Shown here: in pieces, positions 25,498 to 37,684 of the stretch
How positions within the stretch are numbered: the first letter of the stretch is position 1
Layout of the letters: each line of letters starts with the position of its first letter
Source: Acinetobacter genomosp. 15BJ
Lineage (GTDB): Bacteria; Pseudomonadota; Gammaproteobacteria; Pseudomonadales; Moraxellaceae
Assembly (NCBI RefSeq): GCF_000400715.1
Contig: NZ_KE007346.1
Coordinates: 432,728-496,727, forward strand
Direction of reading: 5' to 3'
Length of the DNA stretch: 64,000 nucleotides
Made by a program: the position numbers and the translations under genes
Notes under the pieces: model-generated
Told to the model about the DNA's origin: nothing
The model's database searches: none
What the model saw: only the letters and a program-made list of their open reading frames with translations

Positions 25498-25920
25498 TCA
25501 AGAACAAGTATAACGAACCACTTTGAGTGTGCTAGGACGCGTTTCAAGTGCCTGACGGGTTGCATAGCCTTCACTATTATTCAAATCTGGTGAATTAGAT
25601 AAGCCAAATGTTGCACGGCTATTACCGATTTTTACGCCATATTGCTCTTGTTGGGTTGGATTGACGATTTCATTAACACTGAGCACTGCAAGTTTATAGG
25701 TTTTGTCTGCACCTAAAATTTGCTTGCAGGCATGTTGTAATTTTTTCTCATCTAGATCGCTATTGCTACGTGCCGCGAGGGTATAGGCAACAGTCGCGGA
25801 AGTGGCAGTTTTATTTTCGATTTGATAACCTGTTGTGCCATTGTATTGATGTGGACTACTTTGACAGGCTGCAAGAACAAGAGCACCGCTCATAATTAAT
25901 AATAAATTGGTTTTTTTCAT
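25498..25920 (-). CDS. Lipoprotein of unknown function
   Basis: A 140-residue protein with lipoprotein signal MKKTNLLLIMSGALVLAACQ (lipobox LAAC, Cys 19). The mature part has two further Cys (HACKQIL and the C-terminal YTCS) that may pair, and no recognised domain. AGGATC precedes the ATG. It converges with the GNAT gene and is divergent from glpK, with which it shares an intergenic region. Confidence 0.7.
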   Translation of the reverse strand: MKKTNLLLIMSGALVLAACQSSPHQYNGTTGYQIENKTATSATVAYTLAARSNSDLDEKKLQHACKQILGADKTYKLAVLSVNEIVNPTQQEQYGVKIGNSRATFGLSNSPDLNNSEGYATRQALETRPSTLKVVRYTCS

Positions 25921-26033
25921 ATCAATGATCCTGTTATTTCTGGTTTTAGTATCGCATAAAATAAGTTTTTTATTGTGAGGAATCTTTAAAATACAGGCTA
26001 TTCATCGTTTTTTAGCTTCAAATATAAAGAAAG

Positions 26034-26065
26034 AATTTTCGTTTTCGAACAATTTTGCATATAAT
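26034..26065 (+). promoter_or_regulatory. Candidate GlpR operator and -10 element upstream of glpK
   Basis: ATTTTCGTTTTCGAACAATT (about 26035-26054) contains TTCG and CGAA half-sites arranged as in E. coli GlpR operators. It is followed by TATAAT at 26060-26065. Repression by the GlpR encoded downstream of glpK is the natural reading. Confidence 0.5.
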
Positions 26066-26160
26066 CTGCCAAGTTTTTTATTTAATACAGAAGTCATTGC
26101 TTTTTTGTAGTATTTGAGCCCGTTTTTTAACGGGCATTTAATTTATTGCACTATACATAA

Positions 26161-27696
<1,536 letters not shown>

Positions 27697-27740
27697 GCTA
27701 AAATAGACCGTTTAGTATGACTTAAAACAACATAGGATGG

Positions 27741-28505
27741 ATGAGCATGAGCTTGATACTACGCCAACAAAAAACCCTCGAACTAGTGAGAGAGCGTGGC
27801 TATATCAGTATTGAAGAACTTGCTCAACATTTTGATGTTACCCCGCAAACCATCCGTCGTGATATTAATCAATTGGCGGATGAGGGGTTGTTGAGACGTT
27901 ATCACGGTGGTGCAGCGCATGATTCAAGTGTGGAAAACACTGAATATACGATGCGTGTTGGCCATATGTTGGAACAAAAAAGAACGATTGCAGCTGCTGT
28001 GGCTGCTGCTGTTCCTGATTATGCCTCTTTATTTATTAATATTGGGACCACAACTGAAGCAATCGCGCATGCATTATTGAATCATACGGGTTTGCGGATC
28101 ATTACCAATAATCTCAATGTGGCGAAAATTCTCAGTACCAAAGAAGATTTTGAAGTTTTGATTGCCAGTGGGCGTGTGCGTCCAGATGGTGGCGTGATTG
28201 GTCAGGCGACGGCAGACTTCTTTAAACAGTTTAAAGCGGATTATGCTTTAGTCGGCATTAGTGGAATTGAAGAAGATGGCACTCTGCTGGATTTTGATTT
28301 CCAAGAAGTGTGTGTCTCTCAGGAAATTGTATCGAGTGCCCGACAAGTGTTCCTTGCGGCGGATAGTAGTAAGTTTGGTCGTAATGCGATGATTCGTTTG
28401 GGTTCGCTTAAGCAAGTTGATTGTATTTTTACAGATCAACAGCCGAATGATGAATTTATGAAAACCATTCGAGATTTAGATGTTGGGCTAATTGTTGCCC
28501 AATAA
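27741..28505 (+). CDS. glpR: DeoR-family repressor of glycerol-3-phosphate regulon GlpR
   Basis: A 254-residue DeoR-type repressor that releases DNA on binding glycerol-3-phosphate. The N-terminal helix-turn-helix reads [20 protein letters not shown] then [19 protein letters not shown]. The sugar-phosphate sensor domain shows [25 protein letters not shown] and [14 protein letters not shown], all very close to E. coli GlpR. The ATG at 27741 is only three bases from AGGA; the ATG at 27747 (MSLILRQQ) has better spacing and may be used. It lies between glpK and glpD. Confidence 0.92.
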   Translation: MSMSLILRQQKTLELVRERGYISIEELAQHFDVTPQTIRRDINQLADEGLLRRYHGGAAHDSSVENTEYTMRVGHMLEQKRTIAAAVAAAVPDYASLFINIGTTTEAIAHALLNHTGLRIITNNLNVAKILSTKEDFEVLIASGRVRPDGGVIGQATADFFKQFKADYALVGISGIEEDGTLLDFDFQEVCVSQEIVSSARQVFLAADSSKFGRNAMIRLGSLKQVDCIFTDQQPNDEFMKTIRDLDVGLIVAQ

Positions 28506-28724
28506 ATCTTCATTTCCGAAAAATTGTTAATTTTCTTGAGTTGAGATTATTTGACTCAAGAATATTTAAATAAGAATAATGCTGTAACGATGAGCAGTCT
28601 TTGTATTGCCAGAAGATCCTCTTTTTCAACTATACATTTTCGATTTTGACCATTTATCTAAAAATGTCTATAAATTGGCATTTTTTTGACGAGTTTTTAT
28701 TGTTTGTTTTCATTTTACATGTTT

Positions 28725-28746
28725 AAATGTTCGTTATTGAACAATA
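28725..28746 (+). promoter_or_regulatory. Candidate GlpR operator upstream of glpD
   Basis: AATGTTCGTTATTGAACAAT forms an imperfect palindrome (ATGTTCG and TGAACAA) resembling the E. coli GlpR operator, about 20 bases before the glpD start. Confidence 0.5.
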
Positions 28747-28766
28747 ATGAAAATTTGCGGTGATTT

Positions 28767-30287
28767 ATGCAAACTTCTCCTCAGTCAAACGACAAAATTT
28801 ATGACCTTGCTGTCATTGGTGGTGGTATCAACGGTGTTGGTATCGCAGCAGATGCTTCGGGTCGTGGCTTATCTGTATTCCTATGTGAAAAAGATGATTT
28901 GGCCAGCCATACCTCTTCTGCAAGCAGTAAGTTGATTCATGGTGGTTTACGTTACCTTGAACATAAAGAGTTTCGCTTAGTACGCGAAGCGCTGGCTGAA
29001 CGTGAAGTATTGTTGGCAAAAGCACCACACATTATCCGTCCAATGCGTTTTATCATGCCGCATCGCCCACATCTGCGCCCAGCATGGTTGATTCGTACAG
29101 GTTTATTCTTTTACGATCACTTGGGCAAACGTGAAAAGTTATTGGGTTCGAATAACGTTTATTTTAAAGAAGACAGCCCATTAAATGCTGCAATTACTCG
29201 TGGTTTTGAATATTCAGACTGTGCGGTAGATGACTCTCGCTTGGTGGTGTTGAATGCCATGCATGCCCGTGAAAAAGGGGCTGACATTGTAACGCGCACC
29301 CGTTGCCTATCAGCACAGCGCGAAGGGCAATATTGGGTTGTGGATTTGGAAAATGAAAAAGGTCAATTCCAGATTAAAGCCAAGGCTTTAGTGAATGCTG
29401 CTGGTCCTTGGGTTGCACAATTCATTAAGCAAGATTTACAGCTCAAATCGCCGTATGGTATTCGTTTGATTCAAGGTAGTCATATCATTGTGCCTAAGCT
29501 TTATGAAGGTGATAAGGCATTTATCATGCAGAATGATGACCGTCGTATTGTGTTCGCGATTCCATATTTGGATCAATACACCATGATTGGAACTACGGAT
29601 CGTGAATATCAAGGTGATCCAGCACAAGTGAAAATCACTCAAGAAGAAATTGCTTACCTGATTGAAGTCAGCAATGCACACTTCAAAAATCAGTTAACCC
29701 AAGCTGATATTATTTCAACTTTTGCTGGTGTACGTCCATTATGTGACGATGAATCGGATAATCCGTCGGCAATTACCCGTGACTATACGTTGGCTTTATC
29801 TCAAGAATCGGAAGATCAGGCACCTTTACTTTCAGTTTTTGGCGGTAAGTTAACCACATATCGTAAGTTGGCTGAGTCAGCTATGCAGCAGTTAAAAGCG
29901 TTTTTCCCTGAAATGAAGGGTAGTTGGACAGCAACTGAGGCTTTACCTGGTGGTGAAAACATGGCATCAGCTGAACAGTTGGCAAACGAAATTCGTGCGC
30001 AAATAACCGATGCTTCAGAGTCTTTGGCAAAACGTTGGGCATCTGCTTATGGTTCACGTATTTGGAATATCTTGGGTGAAGCAACTTCGGTTGAGCAGTT
30101 AGGTCAGCATTTTGGTCAAGGTTTGTATGCGAAAGAAGTGGATTATTTATGCCGCTTTGAGTGGGTAACGACCAGCCAAGATATTTTATGGAGACGTTCA
30201 AAGCTAGGTCTTAATTTTGCGCCAAGCGAAATCGAAAGCTTAGATGTGTATTTAGCAAATAAACCAAATACCACAGTTGCTGCTTAA
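28767..30287 (+). CDS. glpD: Aerobic glycerol-3-phosphate dehydrogenase GlpD
   Basis: A 506-residue FAD-dependent membrane-associated dehydrogenase that oxidises glycerol-3-phosphate to dihydroxyacetone phosphate and feeds electrons to quinone. The FAD-binding motif is DLAVIGGGINGVGIAADASG, followed by SSASSKLIHGGLRYLEH. GTTDREYQGDP and FAGVRPLCDDESDNPS are typical. The C-terminal domain is full length. It sits 261 bases after glpR, behind its own candidate operator. Confidence 0.97.
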   Translation: MQTSPQSNDKIYDLAVIGGGINGVGIAADASGRGLSVFLCEKDDLASHTSSASSKLIHGGLRYLEHKEFRLVREALAEREVLLAKAPHIIRPMRFIMPHRPHLRPAWLIRTGLFFYDHLGKREKLLGSNNVYFKEDSPLNAAITRGFEYSDCAVDDSRLVVLNAMHAREKGADIVTRTRCLSAQREGQYWVVDLENEKGQFQIKAKALVNAAGPWVAQFIKQDLQLKSPYGIRLIQGSHIIVPKLYEGDKAFIMQNDDRRIVFAIPYLDQYTMIGTTDREYQGDPAQVKITQEEIAYLIEVSNAHFKNQLTQADIISTFAGVRPLCDDESDNPSAITRDYTLALSQESEDQAPLLSVFGGKLTTYRKLAESAMQQLKAFFPEMKGSWTATEALPGGENMASAEQLANEIRAQITDASESLAKRWASAYGSRIWNILGEATSVEQLGQHFGQGLYAKEVDYLCRFEWVTTSQDILWRRSKLGLNFAPSEIESLDVYLANKPNTTVAA

Positions 30288-30298
30288 AAGCTCTCAAT

Positions 30299-30328
30299 AA
30301 AAAAGCCCCTTTTTAAGGGGCTTTTTTA
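30299..30328. terminator. Bidirectional terminator between glpD and the siderophore receptor
   Basis: AAAAAAGCCCC and GGGGCTTTTTT pair around TTTTTAA. It serves both convergent units. Confidence 0.92.
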
Positions 30329-30339
30329 ATGGGTTTTAA

Positions 30340-32508
30340 TCAGTACTTGAAGCGGAATGCAACGGTGTAATTTGCAGGTGCTCCGTAGAAGGCTTGTCCA
30401 TCGGTAAAGCTGTTTAAATATTTTTTATCAGTCACGTTATTGGCATTGGCCTGAATACTGAGGTTTGGACTAAGGTCATAGCTTGCCATCAAATTGAGCA
30501 GTGCATAATCACTTTGTTTGAGATAAGTATTAAAGCTTGGGTCAAAACGGGTGATCTTACTTTGCCATTTCACACCTGCACCTACTTTCAGTTTTGGCAA
30601 TTGTGTAGGAGAGTAGGTGGTGAGTAGATTGAAGCTTTGCGTTGGGTTATAGGTTCTTGCAGCACCGCCATTTTTTAAATCTTGCAAGCTAAACTGGGTA
30701 TAACCGAGTGAAACATTGACCTGATCTGTTAATTGTCCAGCCAAACCAACTTCTACGCCTTGTGAGCGTAAATCACTGATAGCTGAAGTACGGTTGAGAG
30801 GATGGCTATCTGTTGGGCGTAGCGGGTAATTATTTTCCTCTGTTCTAAAAACAGCCAGTGTTCCAGTGAGTTTATTATCTAACCACGAACTCTTAAAGCC
30901 GAGCTCATAGCTTTTACCTTTAATTGGGTCGGCAACTTTTCCTGTTTTTTCATCGACTGCAGTTTGCGGTCGGAAAATCGAGGTATAACTCATATAACCA
31001 GTATATTCAGGGGTGAAGTTGTAGGTAATACCTGCATAAGGGGAGACTTTACTTTCATCATAAACCATTGGCGCATCGTAACTTGTACCTTCGCTTTTGG
31101 CTTTTACATAGTTTGCCCCCAAGGTAACTTTTAGATCATCGTTAAGGTGAAGGCGTGTTGCTGCATAAACCGATTGGTTGCGTTGTGTATAGTCTGCGGT
31201 CTGAGAAAAATCAGACCAAGTGACATTGTTGGGGGTCCAGCTTGCCCAATCTGTGGTGTAAGGGACATTATTGGCATAGTTAATATTACTATCATGCAAG
31301 GTCCCGTTTTTTGCATGGTCATTTTGATGGCTGTTTGAGAAAGTATAGCCGATGATTGCTTCATGCTCTCGATTGAACAGGTCAAATTTGCCTTGTAGAT
31401 TTAAATCGGCAGTATGTAGTTTATTATTTTCTAAAAAGCCGCTTGGTGTTAGGGAAATACCTGAACCATCCGCATTTGGATAGCCATAGTAGTAGAGCAG
31501 CTGGCTTTTACGATCCTTCTCATTGTAGTTATAGCTTAGGTTAGCAGACCAAGTTTCTGATAATTTTTGTTTTAACTCAAAAAATGCATTACGTGAGGTA
31601 TTATCCCAATAGGTCCAATCTGGATTAGGGTTATAGGAACGATCATAGCTGATTTGTTTACCCGTAGAATCCATCAACGGTAAAGCACCTCAGTTATTGG
31701 CATTGGGCTTATTTTTTTCTTGGCTGGCACCCACAGTCAGTAAAGTGCTATCACCAAGATCAGCTTCTAAAATTCCTGCAATGCCATTTTTCTCGGAACT
31801 ATAGCGGTCTAAGTTTGAATCCCCCGTTTGTTGAAAACCAGAAACGCGGCCGCGAACAGCACCGTTTGGTGATAGGCTACCTGAGGCATCTGCCTCATAA
31901 CGTTGTGTATCCCATGAGCCATAGCTTAATCCCGCATTGGCTTGAAACTCTTTGGTAGGGCGTTTACGGATATAGTTAATGGTTGCGCTTGGATCACCAA
32001 AAGCATTGGTCAGTGCATCCGCACCTTTAATGACTTCAATGCGATCGTAAAAATAGCTGTCTGGATTGGTATCGTTATAATTCCATTCACTTGATGGAAA
32101 ACCAACTCCATCAACCAAAATGTTTGAAATTTCAAAACCGCGTGCCATATACACTGAACGCTCAGTTTCAAGTGAGTTAACGGTCACACCTGGGGTGTTG
32201 TTGAGCACATCTCTAGAACTGGTGAGGCCAAAATCTTCGATTTGTTGTCGTGTCACCACATTAATGGTTTGTGGGGTTTCTTTGGCTTCAATATCGAGTT
32301 TGGTGGCGCTTGAACTATTTTTAATGGTATATGCTTTGGTTTTTTCACTGGCATTGCTATCTTGCGAGGCTTGAACTTTGATGGTTGGGAGTTGTTGTGA
32401 ACCTTCCTCAAGTGCATGACTATATGAGCTGATACTGACTAATGTGGAGATTGCTAGAAAAAGGGGAGTGCGTTTGAACAGCGAAGAAGAACTCATACCT
32501 ACAACCAT
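30340..32508 (-). pseudogene. TonB-dependent siderophore receptor split by one in-frame TGA
   Basis: Read as one frame of 722 codons this is an outer-membrane siderophore receptor of the FpvA/FhuE type. It has a signal peptide, a TonB box-like LPTIKVQAS, the plug domain with VVTRQQIEDFGLTSSRDVLN and LVDGVGFPSS, and a barrel ending AFRFKY. The frame is interrupted once, at 31690-31692, by TGA within KNKPNANN-stop-GALPLMDS, where homologues have Trp (TGG). No bases are lost or gained. The first part (272 residues, 31690-32508) could give a plug without barrel; the second (30340-31677) has no proper start. It is a fresh nonsense mutation, a phase-variant state or a sequencing error. Confidence 0.88.
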
Positions 32509-32639
32509 GTAAATGAGAAATATTATTATTACAATTATTGTTAATATTCGTTAACTTTGCAATTTATTTCGTCCAAAGCTTAATGGGAATACCTAGTGTG
32601 GGGTGGAGGGTTGATAGGAATTTTCGAAAATTGGGCATT

Positions 32640-32661
32640 AAAAAAGGTCGCTGTGGCGACC
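32640..32661 (-). terminator. Terminator of the 235-residue hypothetical gene
   Basis: On the minus strand AGGTCGCCACAGCGACCT forms a stem followed by T6, ten bases beyond the stop. Confidence 0.85.
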
Positions 32662-32670
32662 TGTGATCAG

Positions 32671-33378
32671 TTATGTCCAGTCAAATGTAAATAGGACACG
32701 TCGAGTTTCGGGTTGGTAAAACATCAAGATGTTGTCGGCGCCATGATTGCAATACTCCCAACCGGATGCGGAGGCAATAAAATAATAACGTCGTTGCTGT
32801 TGGTCAAAGATGTGTACAAAATAATGGTCATCTTGTTCCATATTTTTCAATTGAAGTTGTTCTTCAATCGGGTAGCACCAGTTACCATATTCAGCATCGC
32901 CACCCAGTTGATTGAGTAAAATGGTGGGTTTGTCATTTTGATAATTGACATCAGATGTGCTAATCACTCTTTTTTGTTCTAAGAAGCGTTGTTTAACCTG
33001 TTGAAAATATTCATGCATTTCTTGACTGTGAGTCAAAACCTCAGTGTATGAAGGATGGCTTTTATTTTCTAAAATAAAATAGTGTTGATCAGCCAGCCAA
33101 TGATATTGAGACTGCTCATCCAGCTGTAAAATAAACCAATTTTCATGCGCAAATTCGTTATAAAACTCAGCAGTTTCTGAGCCGATGTAGCATTCATAAG
33201 GCTCAATTGGATTGACTAAATGAATCCAACCTTGCCATTCAGGATTGATCTGGGTAAGGTCAATCGAAATGAGGGGGAGTAAATGTTTTGCGAGAAAGGC
33301 GTCTTTGGCTTCAAAAACAGTGTCTGAGTCTGGGAGTAATTTTAAAAAATCTTGTGCAATTGTAATGTCTTGTTGCAT
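32671..33378 (-). CDS. Hypothetical protein, 235 residues
   Basis: No family recognised with confidence. It is cytoplasmic, acidic, and unusually rich in Gln, Tyr, His and Trp. Segments such as QGWIHLVNPIEPYECYIGSE and YYFIASASGWEYCNHGADNI suggest a SMI1/KNR4-like or related beta-rich domain, but this is a guess. The gene ends at its own terminator and begins after a plausible start; it is transcribed alone. Confidence 0.6.
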   Translation of the reverse strand: MQQDITIAQDFLKLLPDSDTVFEAKDAFLAKHLLPLISIDLTQINPEWQGWIHLVNPIEPYECYIGSETAEFYNEFAHENWFILQLDEQSQYHWLADQHYFILENKSHPSYTEVLTHSQEMHEYFQQVKQRFLEQKRVISTSDVNYQNDKPTILLNQLGGDAEYGNWCYPIEEQLQLKNMEQDDHYFVHIFDQQQRRYYFIASASGWEYCNHGADNILMFYQPETRRVLFTFDWT

Positions 33379-33531
33379 AGCTTTTCCTGTTTAAATCGAT
33401 AAAATACGGATCTCTTTATATTTTTTAACTGACTTTTGCTGGCACATCAAAGTCTTAACTTGTTCATCTTCGATGGATGAAAATTGCTTATCAGGCTGTT
33501 AGTTTATTATCGTTTTGCAATTTAAGATGAC

Positions 33532-33559
33532 AAAAAAGGCCGCCGTAGCGACCTTTTTT
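33532..33559 (-). terminator. Terminator of pckG
   Basis: AAAAAAGGCCGC and GCGACCTTTTTT pair around CGTA with one mismatch. It works in both directions and lies 45 bases beyond the pckG stop. Confidence 0.8.
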
Positions 33560-33603
33560 AATCTCCCTGAATCTCTCTTTATTAAAGAGGGAAACTAAGG
33601 TGA

Positions 33604-35433
33604 TTAAGCAGATTTAACAGCTGCTAATAATTCATTTTGACGATCTTTAAGTGCTTGAGGTAAGCGAGCACCAAGTTTAGTGAATAACTCAGTGTGGCTT
33701 TCAAGTTCTTTGATCCATTGATCTTTATCTTGAGCTGTAACAGTGTTGAATTGCTCTTTAGAGAAATCAATACCAGTCCAGTTCAACTGTTCGTAAGTTG
33801 GAACATAACCGATTGGTGTTTCAGTCGCTTCAGCGCGGCCTTCACAACGATCAATGATCCATTCAAGAACACGCATGTTTTGACCGAAACCAGGCCATAC
33901 GAAGTTGCCTTCAGCATCACGACGGAACCAGTTTACGTTGAAGATTTTTGGTAGTTTATTACCAGCAGCTTCAGCTTTTGCACCAACTTCTTGACCAAGT
34001 TGTAACCAGTGACCGAAGTAGTCAGCCATGTTATAACCCGCAAATGGAAGCATTGCGAATGGGTCACGACGAACGATACCTTGTTGACCAACCGCTGCTG
34101 CAGTTGTTTCAGAGCCCATCGTTGCTGCTTTATAAACACCATCAACCCAGTCAAATGCTTCAGATACTAAAGGCACTGTATCTGCACGACGACCACCGAA
34201 GATGAATGCAGAGATTGGTACGCCTGCTGGATTTTCCCAGTCAGCGTCAATCGAAGGACATTGACCAGCAGAAACAGTAAAGCGCGAGTTTGGATGCGCT
34301 GCTTTTTCGCCTTCAACGTATGGTTGGCCTTTCCAAGTGATCAGGTCAGCTGGAACTTCTTTAGTTAGACCTTCCCACCATACTTCGCCATCTTTGGTTA
34401 CTGCAACGTTGGTATAAATCACATCTTTATGCATCGTTGCGATACAGTTCGGGTTGGTTTTGGTATTTGTACCAGGCGCAACACCGAAGAAACCAGCTTC
34501 TGGATTGATTGCATACAAGCGACCATCTTCACCTGGTTTGATCCAAGCAATATCGTCACCTACAGTTTCAATTTTCCAGCCTTCGTAACCTGCTGGTGGA
34601 ATTAACATCGCAAAGTTTGTTTTACCACATGCAGAAGGGAATGCTGCTGCGATGTAGTGTTTTTCACCTTGTGGGTTAGTTACACCTAAAATTAGCATGT
34701 GTTCAGCTAACCAGCCTTGCTCGCGACCCATTGCAGAAGCAATACGTAATGCTAGGCATTTTTTACCAAGCAATGCATTACCGCCGTAACCAGAACCGTA
34801 AGACCAGATTTCACGAGTTTCTGGATAGTGAACGATATATTTTTCGTTGTTACATGGCCAAGCAACATCTTTTTGACCATCTTTTAATGGTGCAGCAACA
34901 GTGTGTACGCATGGGATAAACTCACCATCTGTACCTAACACGTCATAAACTGCTTTACCCATACGTGCCATTTTAGTCATGCTGACTGCAACGTAAGGTG
35001 AATCTGTTAACTCGATACCAATGTGAGCAATGTGGCTTCCTAAAGGACCCATCGAGAAGGGAACCACATACATGGTACGGCCTTCCATTGCACCGTCAAA
35101 TAATCCATTTAATTTTTCGCGCATTTCTGCAGGAGCAACCCAGTTGTTTGTTGCGCCAGCATCTTCTTCATTTTGCGAGCAGATATAAGTACGGTCTTCA
35201 ACACGAGCAACGTCAGAAGGATCAGAATTTGCAAGATAAGAACCAGGATGTTTTTCTTGGTTAAGTTTTTGCATGGTGCCGTTAGCGATCATCAAGTCCA
35301 TGAGACGTTGATATTCTTCTTCGCTTCCGTCACACCATTCGATTTTTGCTGGTTTGGTCAATTTTGCAATTTCTTCCACCCATGCAATCAGCTTAGGGTG
35401 ACGAACGAATTCTGGTGCGTTCACTTGGGTCAT
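33604..35433 (-). CDS. pckG: Phosphoenolpyruvate carboxykinase (GTP) PckG
   Basis: A 609-residue cytoplasmic enzyme converting oxaloacetate and GTP to phosphoenolpyruvate, the first committed step of gluconeogenesis. It belongs to the GTP-dependent family: the nucleotide loop [16 protein letters not shown] near residue 270 contains the hyper-reactive Cys, and [36 protein letters not shown] and [11 protein letters not shown] are signature blocks. It is distinct from the ATP-type PckA. It is transcribed alone, with a short palindrome upstream. Confidence 0.97.
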   Translation of the reverse strand: MTQVNAPEFVRHPKLIAWVEEIAKLTKPAKIEWCDGSEEEYQRLMDLMIANGTMQKLNQEKHPGSYLANSDPSDVARVEDRTYICSQNEEDAGATNNWVAPAEMREKLNGLFDGAMEGRTMYVVPFSMGPLGSHIAHIGIELTDSPYVAVSMTKMARMGKAVYDVLGTDGEFIPCVHTVAAPLKDGQKDVAWPCNNEKYIVHYPETREIWSYGSGYGGNALLGKKCLALRIASAMGREQGWLAEHMLILGVTNPQGEKHYIAAAFPSACGKTNFAMLIPPAGYEGWKIETVGDDIAWIKPGEDGRLYAINPEAGFFGVAPGTNTKTNPNCIATMHKDVIYTNVAVTKDGEVWWEGLTKEVPADLITWKGQPYVEGEKAAHPNSRFTVSAGQCPSIDADWENPAGVPISAFIFGGRRADTVPLVSEAFDWVDGVYKAATMGSETTAAAVGQQGIVRRDPFAMLPFAGYNMADYFGHWLQLGQEVGAKAEAAGNKLPKIFNVNWFRRDAEGNFVWPGFGQNMRVLEWIIDRCEGRAEATETPIGYVPTYEQLNWTGIDFSKEQFNTVTAQDKDQWIKELESHTELFTKLGARLPQALKDRQNELLAAVKSA

Positions 35434-35830
35434 GGTGATGCCTTTTTAAAGTGTGTACGACGTACAAATTCTATCCACTGGATGGCAGTGAGACAGATGA
35501 AGTAAAAAAAGTGGCTGTATTAAAGCATAAAATCATAAAAAATATAAGACTAAAGAATAGGTGGGTGTGTAAGATGGGAAATGTAGGTTTGTGATTATAA
35601 TATTGTTTTTTAATAACTTTATTATTCTATGATTTATTATTTTGTTTTTTTATATGTAATATTTTTTTTATAAATTTCTTTGTTAATCAATATTTTAATT
35701 TATTTTTAATTTTTTGAGAATTGTTATTGATTATATGAATAATGTTCATTCAAAATTTACATAAACTTGCTTTTATTTGTTGATTTTGTAAACAAAAATA
35801 GGCTTATCTAAAGCCTCAAGGTTGATGCGA
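35434..35830. other. 397-base very AT-rich intergenic region
   Basis: This region lies between divergent pckG and the lipid kinase gene. It holds the TGTACG-A-CGTACA palindrome (35454-35466) and long T/A tracts that are probably bent promoter DNA. I see no gene or RNA. Confidence 0.5.
35454..35466. promoter_or_regulatory. 13-bp palindrome upstream of pckG
   Basis: TGTACG and CGTACA are perfect inverted half-sites around a central A, about 20 bases before the pckG start codon. It could be an operator for a gluconeogenesis regulator. Confidence 0.35.
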
Positions 35831-36769
35831 ATGAGTCGAAATTTACAGCCTTTATCTATTATTTATAATCAAAAATCAGGCTTTCATGCCACGCAGCAAG
35901 ATGATGAATATGAACGCCTCATGACGTATTGGACGCAATATGGGTTTGAAATTCAGGTTTTTGAATTAAATCAGCAGGTTAATTTTGATGAAATGATGCA
36001 GGCTGTATTTGCTCGGCATCAACAGGCAGATTCACGTGGTGTGGTTGTTGCCGCTGGGGGAGATGGAACGCTGAATGCCGTTGCAAAGAAGTTGATTCAT
36101 ACCGATATTCCGATGGGAATTATACCGCTGGGTACGTTTAATTATGTCGCACGAGCGTTGAATATCCCGATTGATGTTGCACAAGCGGCAGAAGTAATTG
36201 CAACAGGTAAGATACAGGCAGTACACGTTGCGGGAATAAATGATCAAATTTATCTCAACAATGCCAGTTTAGGGCTGTATCCTTTATTTATAAAAAAACG
36301 TGAATTATACAATCAGCGACTTGGGCGTTTTCCTTTAAATGCCTATACATCGGGTTTGGATGTGTTACTACGGGAATCTAAATCTTTAAAGTTGGCAGTG
36401 ACTGTGGATGGTCAAAAGTATCCAGTGGCTACACCGTTGATTTTTTTTGGCAATAATCAATTACAGCTCAGCGATATGAAATTAAGAATTGCCGAATGTG
36501 CTGTCAATGGAAAGCTTGCAGGGGTCGTAGTCGCTAAAAGTGATCGTCTCAGTCTATTAAAAATGTTATGGAAGTTGATTCAGGGAAAAATTGATCAGGC
36601 TTCCGATGTGTATTCATTTTGTGCCGAACATATACAGGTCGATTGTAAAAAGCCAAAATTAACAGTTGCGGTAGATGGAGAGCTTATGGAGATGCAAACT
36701 CCATTAAAATTTTCAGTGAAAAAGTCAGCGTTAAAAGTGATGGTTCCGAATGTTATTACACCTGTCTGA
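35831..36769 (+). CDS. Diacylglycerol/lipid kinase family protein (YegS-like)
   Basis: About 312 residues, DAGK catalytic domain family. The nucleotide loop VVVAAGGDGTLNAVAKKLIH and the PLGTFNYVARALNIP segment are the family hallmarks (GGDGT). The C-terminal beta-sandwich ends VDGELMEMQTPLKF. It probably phosphorylates a membrane lipid. The ATG at 35831 is favoured, as AAGG lies nine bases upstream; starts at 35822 and 35825 are too close. It overlaps the next gene by 20 bases, so the two are translationally linked. Confidence 0.85.
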   Translation: MSRNLQPLSIIYNQKSGFHATQQDDEYERLMTYWTQYGFEIQVFELNQQVNFDEMMQAVFARHQQADSRGVVVAAGGDGTLNAVAKKLIHTDIPMGIIPLGTFNYVARALNIPIDVAQAAEVIATGKIQAVHVAGINDQIYLNNASLGLYPLFIKKRELYNQRLGRFPLNAYTSGLDVLLRESKSLKLAVTVDGQKYPVATPLIFFGNNQLQLSDMKLRIAECAVNGKLAGVVVAKSDRLSLLKMLWKLIQGKIDQASDVYSFCAEHIQVDCKKPKLTVAVDGELMEMQTPLKFSVKKSALKVMVPNVITPV

Positions 36770-37511
36770 TCTGCATTTTGGAACGGAACGTGGCGTTTGT
36801 ATTGAAGCAATCAAGCAATTTTGCCAGCAACATCGTCCTGAAGCTGTGATCGTGAGTGGTGATCTGACCCAACGCGCGCGCTTTAAGCAGTTTTATGCAT
36901 GTCGACAATTTCTAGATGCGCTTAATCTTCCTTATCTGGTGGTACCAGGCAATCACGATATTCCGCTGTATCATGTCTGGAATCGCTTCTTTTCTCCTTT
37001 TGTTCGTTATCAGGCATTCTTTGGGCGTTTGGAAACAACGCTGGAAACGGAGCATTTTTATATTGTTGGGATGAATAGTATTCGTCGGCGATATCATACA
37101 AGAGGGCATATTTCTCTTGAGCAAATTCATGAGGCTTATGAGCAGTTAAAAAAAGCGCCATCTAATAAAATCAAACTGGTGGTTTTTCATCAGCCCTTTT
37201 ATACCTTTCCAAATGAGCATGGTGATAAAGATTGTCCTGTGCTAGGGAAAATCGCTTTAGAGCGTTGGGGCGAAACAGGGTTGTTTGGTTTATTGCACGG
37301 ACATTTACATAAAGTCGCTGTACATGATTTAAATCAAATTTTTCAATTGGGATTTGATCATCCAATCTTTGATATCCATGCAGGCACAGCGGTTTCAAAC
37401 AGATTACGCTTTGGGTTAACCAATAGTTTTAATGTAATTTCGGATGATGGCAAGATTGAACATTATTGGTTTGATGAACATGAAAATACATTTAAGGCCT
37501 CCTTGCTTTAG
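36750..37511 (+). CDS. Metallophosphoesterase (calcineurin-like)
   Basis: A 253-residue cytoplasmic phosphoesterase with all five metal-site blocks: LSDLHFG at the N-terminus, VSGDLTQRAR, PGNHDIP, VVFHQPF and LLHGHLHK. The family includes cAMP and glycerophosphodiester phosphodiesterases. The start ATG lies inside the lipid kinase gene. The close coupling suggests the two enzymes act on related lipid phosphates, but this is inference. Confidence 0.88.
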   Translation: MLLHLSDLHFGTERGVCIEAIKQFCQQHRPEAVIVSGDLTQRARFKQFYACRQFLDALNLPYLVVPGNHDIPLYHVWNRFFSPFVRYQAFFGRLETTLETEHFYIVGMNSIRRRYHTRGHISLEQIHEAYEQLKKAPSNKIKLVVFHQPFYTFPNEHGDKDCPVLGKIALERWGETGLFGLLHGHLHKVAVHDLNQIFQLGFDHPIFDIHAGTAVSNRLRFGLTNSFNVISDDGKIEHYWFDEHENTFKASLL

Positions 37512-37684
37512 TTGGTCAAATAGTTCGTAAGAGAAGTTTCTTAGGTTAAAATAAAAGAATAGTTTTTCTTTTCTTAATAATTGATTTTATTTATTTTTTT
37601 GTTTGAAAGTTTTTTTCTTTTAAAATATATTCAATATTCTTAAGTTTTAAGAAAATAAAAATTAATTTAATAAATGGTGGGGAA

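Noticed and set aside
31690..31692. TGA in the siderophore receptor read as selenocysteine
   Set aside because: Homologues have Trp here, no SECIS-like hairpin follows, and TonB receptors are not selenoproteins. Nonsense mutation or read error is simpler.
33694..35505. Several plus-strand frames over pckG
   Set aside because: They are antisense shadows of a highly conserved full-length pckG.
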